Assembly: GCA_030037575.1 (NCBI GenBank) | Contig: JASHRB010000486.1 | Coordinates: 1-7,233 of the forward strand | Direction of reading: 5' to 3' | DNA: 7,233 nt | Source: Candidatus Sulfotelmatobacter sp. | GTDB taxonomy: Bacteria; Acidobacteriota; Terriglobia; Terriglobales; Acidobacteriaceae | In this document: positions 1 to 5,511 of the stretch, one piece after another | How the letters are laid out: the number at the start of each line of letters is the position of its first letter | Numbering within the stretch: the first letter of the stretch is position 1 | Program-made: the position numbers and the translations under genes | The notes under the pieces: model-generated | What the model was told of the DNA's origin: nothing | The model's database searches: none | The model's input: the letters and a program-made list of their open reading frames with translations, nothing else

Positions 1-91
1 GAGGGTCTGCACCGCTAAACGAGTCGGCTGTGTTCAGATGTAGTAGCTCGAACTCGACCTCACAGTACATCCTTGGCAAGGCTGCCTGTCG

Positions 92-109
92 GGAGACGGA
101 TCGGTCTCC
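92..109. repeat. Small inverted repeat downstream of the permease gene
   Basis: Perfect 6-bp arms GGAGAC (92-97) and GTCTCC (104-109) flank a 6-nt centre. The repeat lies about 57 nt beyond the permease stop codon. There is no T-run after it on the minus strand, so it is a poor intrinsic terminator and may be chance. The rest of 1-165 holds no ORF or RNA gene that I can recognise. Confidence 0.3.
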
Positions 110-165
110 GATTCGGGGATTGTGTAATGGCCAGAATAATTTGTGACCTAAGATGTGATCTCTGT

Positions 166-2571
166 TCATTCATCGCGGAGCGCTACTGCCGGATAGACTT
201 TCGTAGCCTGCCTAGCAGGCAAGTAGCTCGCGGACAATGCCACTAGCCCGAGCGTAAATACGGCGACTGACCCAGCGACTGGATCAGCGGCTCTGACGCC
301 GAAGAGTTGAGAGGCTAGTAAGCGATTTACGCCGAATGACACGGCCACGCCTCCTACAATTGCGCTTGCAGTCAATATCGCCGTTTGTCGTAAAACCAAT
401 TTGAGGACATCCCCTGCCGTTGCGCCGAGAGCCATGCGAATTCCAAATTCGTGCGTTCGCTCTGTCACAAAATAACTCATCACTCCATAGATTCCGATCG
501 CAGCCAACATCATGGCCAGTGCTGTGAATAAACCAAGGACTGTGGCACTAAACCGTCTGGGCGCAAACCAATTCGCAAGCCGCTCATTCATGGTTTGAAC
601 CGAGTAGATTGGTTGATCAGGCGCGGCCTCTGCTAACGTGCGGCGAATCTCATCGCTCAGAGTCGCAGTACCGACCTGAGACCTGATTGCCACAAACGTC
701 CAGGCGGGCGAGTTGGCCTGTCCTAAAGGTACAGACACTTCGGGAAAATCCGAGGCGGTCAAATCGTCATGCTTTACATCCCCGATGATTCCCACGATCC
801 GGTACTCTTTTTCGTTCACAATCAGCACTTGATCCAATGGGTTCCGGCTTTGCAGATATTTTCGAACCAACGCCTCATTGACGATCGCGACCAGTGGCCC
901 TTGTGCGTTGTCGGCCTGCGTGAAACCGCGTCCCGCCAGAAGTGGAATTCCCATGGTTCGAAAATAGTTTGGGGAAGCGATGCGGCGGTCCGCAACCATG
1001 CTGGGATCGGTGTGCACCATATTTTTGATCTCGAAGGAACCGCTCGTGCGCGAGCCACTGAATGGAAGATCGTTCACGGCTCCAACCCATTGCACGCCGG
1101 GTAAGACCGACAAACGGTCGAGAATGTTCTGAAAAAGCTGAGTGCGCTGCGTGTCGGTTGGGTATTCAGCGGTCGGGGCCTGAATACGAAAAGTCATGAC
1201 TCCACTTGGATCGAAGCCCGGATTCACCCGATCGAGGAGCCACATGCTCTTGAACAGGACACCGGCAGCGATCATTAACGCCGATGCCAATCCTACTTCC
1301 AGAACTACCAGACCGCGACGTAATAAGAAACCGCCAGTTCGGGCCGTTGCCTTCGTGGAAAACGGTTGACCCGCACGGCGGTACAACTCCAACGAGGAGC
1401 CTGTGAATGCTGGCGTCATTCCGAATATGAAGCCGCACAAGATGGTGATGGATGCCGAGAACAGCAACACAGGCCCATTCAGAGCAATCGCCTGAGAACG
1501 CGGAATGAACCGGCCAAAAAATCCCAGGAACATCGGCACCGCACAGTACGCAACCGCGACACCAAGCGTGCCACCCATAAGCGCAAGCACCATGCTTTCG
1601 GCGAGTACCTGCTTCACTAGTCGGGCGCGGTTGGCGCCGAGCGCAATCCGGATTGCGATCTCTCGTTCTCGCGACATTACTCGGCCAAGTAGAAGACTTG
1701 CTAAGTTTGCGCAGGTTATAAGGAAAACGATCCCAACAGCCACAGCCAGCAGGACCATCATTGATCGGGCGGGTCCGACGACTTCATCACGCAACCGCGC
1801 CAACCAAATCCCATTACTTGCGTTGGTGTTTGGGTATTCCTCTGCCAGCCGTCTAGCGATCGTATCCATCTGCGATTGAGCTTGCTGCAAAAGAACGTTC
1901 GGTCTGAGCCGACCGAATGCGAACATACCGTGATGGCCCCGAGTGACGTTCGCAAGTACGTAGGCAGGCAACGCCCACATTTCAGTGGTGGGGCTTGGAA
2001 AGGCAGCAAAGCTAGCTGGCATTATTCCGATGATCGTATAGGGCTCGCCGTTAATGGACATCGTGCGGCCCACGATCTCACGATCTCCTCCAAATCTCCT
2101 CTGCCACGCACCATAGCTCAGGATTGCAAAGTGCGGTTTGCCGGGATCGTCATCTCCGGCTGCAAAATCCCGTCCTAACGCTGGCGTGACGCCGAGCACA
2201 CGAAAAAAAGCCGCTGTCACCATCACCCCTGACATGCGCTCAGCTACATTTCCAGAACGATAGCTGAAGCTGTCGAATTCATAAGCGGCGATCTCCTGAA
2301 ACGCGCTTTCCTGCTTTTGCCAGTCTGAGAAATTATATGGCGATACCGGGTCTCTGGTGATTGCATGTGCAGTATCGGTCTCGTAAATCTCCACAAGGTG
2401 GTCGGAATCGGGATATGGCAGCGGTCTAAGAAGAACGGCGTTGATGACGCTGAACATTGCCGTAGTAGCACCGATTCCGAGCGCCAATGAGATCACGGCA
2501 ACTGTGCTGAAAGCTCGCGATCTTCCGAGTCCCCGGAGCGCGTAACGAAGCTCTCGCAGTAAGGCGTTCAT
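166..2571 (-). CDS. ABC transporter permease of the ADOP type (duplicated MacB/FtsX permease)
   Basis: Membrane permease subunit of a MacB/FtsX-like ABC system. Such systems couple cytoplasmic ATP hydrolysis to movement of a periplasmic domain for efflux or release of envelope substrates; the substrate here cannot be read from sequence. The 801 residues form two repeats. Repeat one has a transmembrane helix near 20-48, a MacB periplasmic core to about 242 and FtsX helices near 272-296, 322-350 and 366-390. Repeat two has a helix near 420-442, a second core to about 655 and helices near 675-700, 728-750 and 768-785. Each repeat carries the FtsX signature: REREIAIRIALGANRARL from 301 and RTHEFGIRMALGA from 705. 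The C-terminus (LPARQATKVYPAVALRDE) is typical of the family. The length matches ADOP proteins and there is no frameshift. The ATG start fits the conserved MNALLRELRYALR opening, but no Shine-Dalgarno sequence is visible. No ATPase gene and no PadR-type regulator adjoin it, which fits an 'orphan' permease. It starts 21 nt after the cysteine-rich ORF and may be co-transcribed with it. Confidence 0.93.
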   Translation of the reverse strand: MNALLRELRYALRGLGRSRAFSTVAVISLALGIGATTAMFSVINAVLLRPLPYPDSDHLVEIYETDTAHAITRDPVSPYNFSDWQKQESAFQEIAAYEFDSFSYRSGNVAERMSGVMVTAAFFRVLGVTPALGRDFAAGDDDPGKPHFAILSYGAWQRRFGGDREIVGRTMSINGEPYTIIGIMPASFAAFPSPTTEMWALPAYVLANVTRGHHGMFAFGRLRPNVLLQQAQSQMDTIARRLAEEYPNTNASNGIWLARLRDEVVGPARSMMVLLAVAVGIVFLITCANLASLLLGRVMSREREIAIRIALGANRARLVKQVLAESMVLALMGGTLGVAVAYCAVPMFLGFFGRFIPRSQAIALNGPVLLFSASITILCGFIFGMTPAFTGSSLELYRRAGQPFSTKATARTGGFLLRRGLVVLEVGLASALMIAAGVLFKSMWLLDRVNPGFDPSGVMTFRIQAPTAEYPTDTQRTQLFQNILDRLSVLPGVQWVGAVNDLPFSGSRTSGSFEIKNMVHTDPSMVADRRIASPNYFRTMGIPLLAGRGFTQADNAQGPLVAIVNEALVRKYLQSRNPLDQVLIVNEKEYRIVGIIGDVKHDDLTASDFPEVSVPLGQANSPAWTFVAIRSQVGTATLSDEIRRTLAEAAPDQPIYSVQTMNERLANWFAPRRFSATVLGLFTALAMMLAAIGIYGVMSYFVTERTHEFGIRMALGATAGDVLKLVLRQTAILTASAIVGGVAVSFGVNRLLASQLFGVRAADPVAGSVAVFTLGLVALSASYLPARQATKVYPAVALRDE

Positions 2572-2592
2572 AGCGGGAAATTCTAGCGCATA

Positions 2593-3147
2593 TCAGTGGC
2601 TACGAGTTCTCTTGATCAAATTCCCCGTCGGGAGTGCCAGATTGCGGTCTGCAGCCCGGTAACCGTCGCAATCGTCGCCGCACCACACACATTCTGTCGC
2701 TGGCTTGCCGCGTAGATTGATGGCTTGGACTCCGCACATCCCATAGGCGCAGATTTGCTCCTCTTTGCCGAGCGGCTTCTCGCATGGCGGTCTCTCGTCG
2801 CCGAGGGCGCCAGTCAACTGCCAGAATCTATCGGTCTTGACGGTCATCCACGATCTCCCGACTCTACGTTCATAGAGGATTCCCTTCCGCATCCAAGTTC
2901 TCCCCCTCCGTGTAACAGGAAGCTCCGCATCTCCAGATGGTCGTCGTAATGCCTCGGGCAAAGCCACTGCTGCTCGCCGTAGACGATGATGTTCGGATGT
3001 GCGAGTGATACGAACGCCACTGCGAGACGACCGCAACTGTCGTAACCAGTCCTCAAAACTTTGCCCCGTTTTGTTCGCCTTGACTGTCTGCCTCACGTAA
3101 CGAGCCCACCGCCCGGCAGCATGATCCGCGATCCGCGTCTTCTCCAT
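2593..3147 (-). CDS. Unrecognised cysteine-rich protein, possibly frameshifted in the middle
   Basis: I do not recognise this 184-residue ORF. Residues 1-38 read like real protein (AGRWARYVRQTVKANKTG, then FEDWLRQL), as do residues 80-165. The C-terminal part has six cysteines (122, 133, 138, 153, 156, 160), including CVWCGDDC, which could be a metal-binding zinc-ribbon-like motif. Residues about 40-75 are a run of Arg, Ser and Ala with little protein character. Over the same bases, the frame shifted by +1 gives a much more natural sequence (see the separate entry at 2905-3040). A pair of compensating single-base indels is therefore possible, so this may be a pseudogene or carry assembly errors. 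It lies 78 nt after the VOC gene and 21 nt before the permease, all on the minus strand, so an operon is possible. The ATG start has no clear Shine-Dalgarno sequence. Confidence is for a real gene here, not for this exact product. Confidence 0.55.
   Translation of the reverse strand: MEKTRIADHAAGRWARYVRQTVKANKTGQSFEDWLRQLRSSRSGVRITRTSEHHRLRRAAVALPEALRRPSGDAELPVTRRGRTWMRKGILYERRVGRSWMTVKTDRFWQLTGALGDERPPCEKPLGKEEQICAYGMCGVQAINLRGKPATECVWCGDDCDGYRAADRNLALPTGNLIKRTRSH
2905..3040 (-). other. Alternative +1-frame segment with strong coding character inside the cysteine-rich ORF
   Basis: In the frame one base downstream of the enclosing ORF, the minus strand reads AHPNIIVYGEQQWLCPRHYD followed by DHLEMRSFLLHG. 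This contains hydrophobic strand-like and aromatic positions, mostly with C or G at the third codon position. The enclosing frame gives a low-complexity Arg/Ala-rich run over the same bases. The frame is open from about 3092 to 2844 and then stops. The simplest reading is that the ancestral protein used the main frame, then this frame, then the main frame again, which needs an extra base near 3040 and a missing base near 2905. This is an inference from protein character only. Confidence 0.45.
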
Positions 3148-3225
3148 GCACGCTGCTCAAGGTCTGTCGGCTCGCTGCGCCTTTCTTGCCCGATCATCCG
3201 CAAGCCTCGGTGCTGAGACGGGCGA

Positions 3226-3876
3226 CTAGGTCATCTCAATCTCGCCTTTCGGCGTCTGAACCACCAGAACGATGCGACGCACGCCGGAATTGCGGATGTC
3301 GGCTTGTACGGCGGCGGCATGCAGGACGCGGCGCAGTTCGTCGGGTTGCGGGGTCTCGAAGTGCAACGACTTCGTGGTGCCGAGCCTCGGTGAGTCCGAC
3401 GACGGATGAGGAGAACCCGCTTCCCATTGGATGAAGAATGGAGCTAGCGGCGTGGTCTGCTCGATCCCCAGCGCTTGCCAGCGGAGCACCTTGCCATCAG
3501 GACGCTGCCGGGAGCCGGGCTGCGGGCCAACGGTCTTAATCCCGGTAGCCTCGACCATACTTTTCGCGGCGGCGATGTCCTCGCTGTGAATCGCCCATTG
3601 AATGATGCGGGGCGACGAAAGCTCTCTTAGCTGGCAGCCGCCGGGCGCATTGGCTTGTGCAGGGTCAGGCGCGATGATTTCGAGGTAGTGCCCCGTGCCG
3701 AGCGAAAGCAGAGCATTGCGTGTACCGCCGCCCGGATGATTCCCGCCGAACTTCGCTCGCACGCCCGCGCGTTCCTCAACCCAGCGGACGCCAACATCGA
3801 GGTCAGGTGCGCCCAGCAGGATGTGATCGAACGCATCAGTGGCATCGCGCACCGAAGCATCGAGCATGTTAGTCAA
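3226..3876 (-). CDS. Glyoxalase-like (VOC superfamily) domain protein
   Basis: A 216-residue protein of the vicinal-oxygen-chelate fold, closest in character to the glyoxalase-like domain family Glyoxalase_3 (PF13468). The first βαβββ module is clear: AFDHILLGAPDLDVGVRWVE at 15-34, a Gly-rich NHPGGGTRNALLSLG at 46-60 and HYLEIIAPD at 63-71. His18 and Glu66 sit where VOC enzymes usually place metal ligands. A second module follows (IIQWAIHSEDIAAAKSMVEA from 91) and ends near 216. The substrate cannot be inferred. The start is TTG at 3876, because GAGG at 3885-3888 is 8 nt upstream; the ATG at 3867 would be 17 nt from it. An in-frame stop lies further upstream. A 22-codon signal-like ORF (3887-3955) ends just before this start and would become its N-terminus after removal of one base, so the native protein may be longer and exported. 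Confidence 0.85.
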   Translation of the reverse strand: MTNMLDASVRDATDAFDHILLGAPDLDVGVRWVEERAGVRAKFGGNHPGGGTRNALLSLGTGHYLEIIAPDPAQANAPGGCQLRELSSPRIIQWAIHSEDIAAAKSMVEATGIKTVGPQPGSRQRPDGKVLRWQALGIEQTTPLAPFFIQWEAGSPHPSSDSPRLGTTKSLHFETPQPDELRRVLHAAAVQADIRNSGVRRIVLVVQTPKGEIEMT

Positions 3877-3884
3877 CGAAGAAG

Positions 3885-3888
3885 CCTC
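3885..3888 (-). promoter_or_regulatory. Shine-Dalgarno GAGG favouring the TTG start of the VOC gene
   Basis: GAGG on the minus strand is 8 nt from TTG (3876) and 17 nt from the next ATG (3867). The spacing supports the rarer TTG codon if translation begins here. The site overlaps the stop codon of the upstream leader ORF, which would also allow translational coupling. Confidence 0.45.
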
Positions 3889-3955
3889 AACGTGATCCCT
3901 CCACCAGCGCGGCGAAGCATCCAGCAGAGATTGTCATCCATTTGCGGCGATCCAT
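3887..3955 (-). CDS. 22-codon leader ORF resembling a twin-arginine signal peptide (probably a detached N-terminus of the VOC protein)
   Basis: The ORF MDRRKWMTISAGCFAALV-EGSR starts at ATG 3953-3955 and ends at TGA 3887-3889. It has a charged start with an Arg-Arg pair at 3-4, then a hydrophobic stretch, as in Tat signal peptides of the 'MDRRKF' style. SAGC before the end is only a weak lipobox. Removing one G from the GGG at 3897-3899 joins it to the VOC frame as AALVEDHVEASSLTNMLDAS without a stop. I infer that the VOC protein originally had an export signal and that an indel (real or from assembly) split it. It could instead be a coupled leader peptide or chance. There is no Shine-Dalgarno sequence ahead of the ATG; the upstream minus strand is pyrimidine-rich. 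Confidence 0.45.
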   Translation of the reverse strand: MDRRKWMTISAGCFAALVEGSR

Positions 3956-4168
3956 GGGCGGGAGGGTAGAACGGAGGCACCGGCAAGGTCAATCAGGCGT
4001 CCAACGTTCGCGTCCCCCCCGACGGTCGGGCACGATCCCGGCTCAGTCGTATTCCAACAGTCGGACATCTTCGCTACTGTTCCACAGGAGGTTGCTCTTG
4101 GCGGAAGGCGAAAGAGCCGCGAGTTCCTATCGGCAGTCAGCACGCGGCTCCTTTGAGGAAAGTGAACT
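3956..4168. other. Intergenic stretch without a recognisable gene
   Basis: No ORF here has convincing protein character on either strand. A 13-bp palindrome, CCCGAC-G-GTCGGG, lies at 4018-4030 next to a run of seven C. Its centre is too short for a clean hairpin and no T-tract follows it. The stretch separates the VOC block from the decayed mobile-element block. Confidence 0.5.
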
Positions 4169-4207
4169 GTGAGGCTGTCGGGTTTCTCCCGAATGAATCA
4201 GCCTCAC
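4169..4207. repeat. Strong bulged hairpin beyond the primase remnant
   Basis: The arms GTGAGGCTG (4169-4177) and CAGCCTCAC (4199-4207) continue inwards as TCGGG (4178-4182) and CCCGA (4188-4192) around a TTTCT loop. The result is 14 base pairs with one 6-nt bulge (ATGAAT, 4193-4198). It begins about 47 nt past the inferred primase stop, the right place for a terminator. However, the following minus-strand bases (AGTTCACTTTCC) form only a weak T-tract. It could also be a mobile-element end or a repeat unit. Confidence 0.4.
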
Positions 4208-4253
4208 GACTGTTAAATACCGCGCGGAGTTGACCCTCAATGAAGTTTTGTCC

Positions 4254-4906
4254 TTACTGGATAGCAGACTCCATCTCTTCGACGGTCTTCCCCGCAACAT
4301 CCACTTGTCCGCTTCGGACAGCAGTTGCTTGATGCCCACGCCATCCAAAACTTGCTAGCAGAAGTGCGTTTTGGTTCCCCATAACGTTGCTCCATCCGTT
4401 CCTTGAACTCGGTCGCTGTCATCTGGTATTCGCCTTTATTGTCAGCGCTGCTTTTGTAATGCTCGTACATCTGACCACATGCCGCTTTGAGCTTGTCATT
4501 CTCGATAAGCTCCTCTTCCACGAAGTGACCGAGCACGTTCTGTTCACGGCGAAAGGCTTCGGTTGCCTGCTTGAGAGATTCGGGAACGTTCAATCCTTGC
4601 TTCTGCCATTCAAGGCACCCACGAATCGCCGACTGTAAGATACCCGACAATTCTACCTTGAGCTTCTCTATATATAGCAGGCAGTGGTCACGCTCCTCTA
4701 GCGTAAGGTAACGCTTGAACGGAATGAATGTCACGTTGCCCCAAATGCCCTCGTCGGTGCCGACGATGCGTGGCCTGTAGTTGGTAAACAACCAGAGTTT
4801 GTACTCCGGATCATAGGTGAAGCTGTCTCGGTACTTTTTATCGCCCTCGACTGGGGTCGCCACTGACCATATTCTTGATCTTGGCTCCCGCGAGATTCTT
4901 GGAGTA
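4254..4906 (-). pseudogene. C-terminal remnant of a P4-type phage/plasmid primase (SF3 helicase), multiply frameshifted
   Basis: The family is a DNA primase-helicase used in phage and plasmid replication. The longest open part (GTG 4863 to 4237, 208 codons) carries the post-Walker part of the SF3 helicase: DSFTYDPEYKLWLFTNYRPR, then GTDEGIWGNVTFIPF, then the C-terminal region with ESLKQATEAFRREQNVLGHF and MTATEFKERMEQRYG. Three single-base shifts are visible. Upstream, another frame reads KNLAGAKIKNMVSGDP and joins to VEGDKKYRD if one C is removed from CCCC (4853-4856). At 4345-4350, adding one G to TTTTGG restores SASKFW-DGVGIKQLLSEADK. Near 4303, one more added G gives VDVAGKTVEEMESAIQ and a stop at 4254-4256. 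The primase domain and Walker A/B motifs are absent; homology ends near 4906, where an AT-rich junction leads into IS66 sequence. The protein cannot be functional as read. The apparent decay suggests a dead prophage, satellite or plasmid. Confidence 0.82.
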
Positions 4907-4952
4907 ACTCAGGTAACAGTAACTAAATAAGTTGAAATTATTTTGTAATTGT
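4907..4952. other. AT-rich junction between primase remnant and IS66 remnant, possible IS end
   Basis: This AT-rich stretch contains GTAA at 4904-4907, 4913-4916 and 4919-4922, spanning its left edge. IS66-family ends conventionally begin with GTAA, so one of these could mark the outer end of the element, inserted into the primase gene. The other end of the element and any 8-bp target duplication are not found, so this remains a guess. Confidence 0.3.
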
Positions 4953-5360
4953 TTAGCGCGTTTGAGGGGTTAGGTGCAGAGCTCTGGGCTCAGGTAAACA
5001 GACCAGTCTCAGCAAGACCGATGATGCGGGACGGAGTTGTTGACGGCAAGTCTGAAGAATACTAATCAAAACGCTTTGCGTGCGCGCGCCTGGAGGAGTC
5101 CGATTACCTCCCCATACCTTGCGAGTCACCACCATAGGACGGATGGCCTGTTCGGCTCGCCAGTTGGTTGCCTCCAGACCGGGGCAGTTCAGAAAAGTAA
5201 ACAGAGCATCCCGCTCCCGTATCAGATGATGCGCAAACCGTCGATTCTGAGACGAGTGGAGGCGACGTTGCAGCATCTGATCCAGCCGCGCTTCCAGCCG
5301 CCCTCGGGCTACCGCCACTCCCTGCTGGCTGATCTGGCCACGATCGTGACGGTCACGCAC
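4953..5360 (-). pseudogene. IS66-family transposase (TnpC), C-terminal fragment
   Basis: The 135 codons match the C-terminal part of an IS66 DDE transposase (DDE_Tnp_IS66). Landmarks are IRDRHQ-like MRDRHDRGQIS at the start, RDALFTFLNCPGLEATNWRA at 50-69, then EQAIRPMVVTRKVWGG and GARTQSVLISILQTCRQQ. Glu70, in NWRAEQAIRP, is the expected third catalytic acid; the two catalytic Asp residues and all N-terminal domains are missing. A full TnpC is around 500 residues, so about a quarter remains. The natural C-terminus (LPEPRALHL, then stop) is kept. A TAA codon lies directly before the GTG at 5358-5360, so there is no upstream extension in frame, and no TnpA or TnpB is present. The fragment is a relic that cannot transpose by itself. 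Confidence 0.88.
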
Positions 5361-5420
5361 TTACGCCCTAATCTCCGAACTCGGGTTCGTGACTGGCGTC
5401 ATATCGGAGATAACGCTCAT

Positions 5421-5454
5421 TGACCATGAACGAACCTGATTTTGCTCATGGTCA
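5421..5454. repeat. Inverted repeat upstream of cpaF, possible operator
   Basis: Perfect 9-bp arms TGACCATGA (5421-5429) and TCATGGTCA (5446-5454) are separated by 16 nt. Outside them, CAT/ATG extends the match if one base is skipped. The centre-to-centre spacing is about 25 bp. It lies just upstream of the possible cpaF promoter, where a dimeric regulator could bind, or it could form a hairpin. No regulator gene is nearby to pair it with. Confidence 0.4.
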
Positions 5455-5458
5455 TGAA

Positions 5459-5487
5459 TTGCTTTCTTTCACTCGGAATTCTAGAAT
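5459..5487 (+). promoter_or_regulatory. Possible sigma-70 type promoter of cpaF
   Basis: TAGAAT at 5482-5487 matches five of six bases of the -10 consensus. TTGCTT at 5459-5464 is a weak -35 (three of six) with a 17-nt spacer. Transcription would begin near 5494, giving a leader of about 18 nt that still includes the GGAG at 5502-5505. The fit with the preferred start codon is encouraging, but single promoter matches are common by chance. Confidence 0.35.
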
Positions 5488-5488
5488 T
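5477..5488. repeat. 12-bp perfect palindrome overlapping the possible -10 element
   Basis: AATTCTAGAATT is a perfect palindrome that covers the TAGAAT hexamer. A protein bound here would block the promoter, so it could be a repressor operator; it could also be chance in an AT-rich patch. Confidence 0.35.
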
Positions 5489-5501
5489 AGGCTTCGAGCG
5501 T

Positions 5502-5505
5502 GGAG
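5502..5505 (+). promoter_or_regulatory. Shine-Dalgarno GGAG that selects the GTG at 5512
   Basis: GGAG is followed by a 6-nt gap and then GTG 5512-5514. The earlier in-frame GTG at 5500 overlaps this motif and has only AGG at 5488-5490 upstream. The ATPase therefore probably starts at 5512, giving [11 protein letters not shown] as its N-terminus. Confidence 0.55.
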
Positions 5506-5511
5506 TCGGAC

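Noticed and set aside
1366..2178. Several plus-strand open frames opposite the permease
   Set aside because: They are antisense shadows of the intact, well-conserved permease reading frame.
4018..4030. GC-rich palindrome CCCGAC-G-GTCGGG as a terminator
   Set aside because: The 1-nt centre leaves no proper loop without opening the stem, and no T-run follows on either strand.
5037..5423. Plus-strand open frame of 128 codons opposite the IS66 fragment
   Set aside because: It is antisense to clear IS66 transposase coding sequence and has no protein character of its own.
5420..5448. TTGACC at 5420-5425 as a -35 element
   Set aside because: No acceptable -10 hexamer lies 16-18 nt downstream; the TTGCTT/TAGAAT pair fits better.
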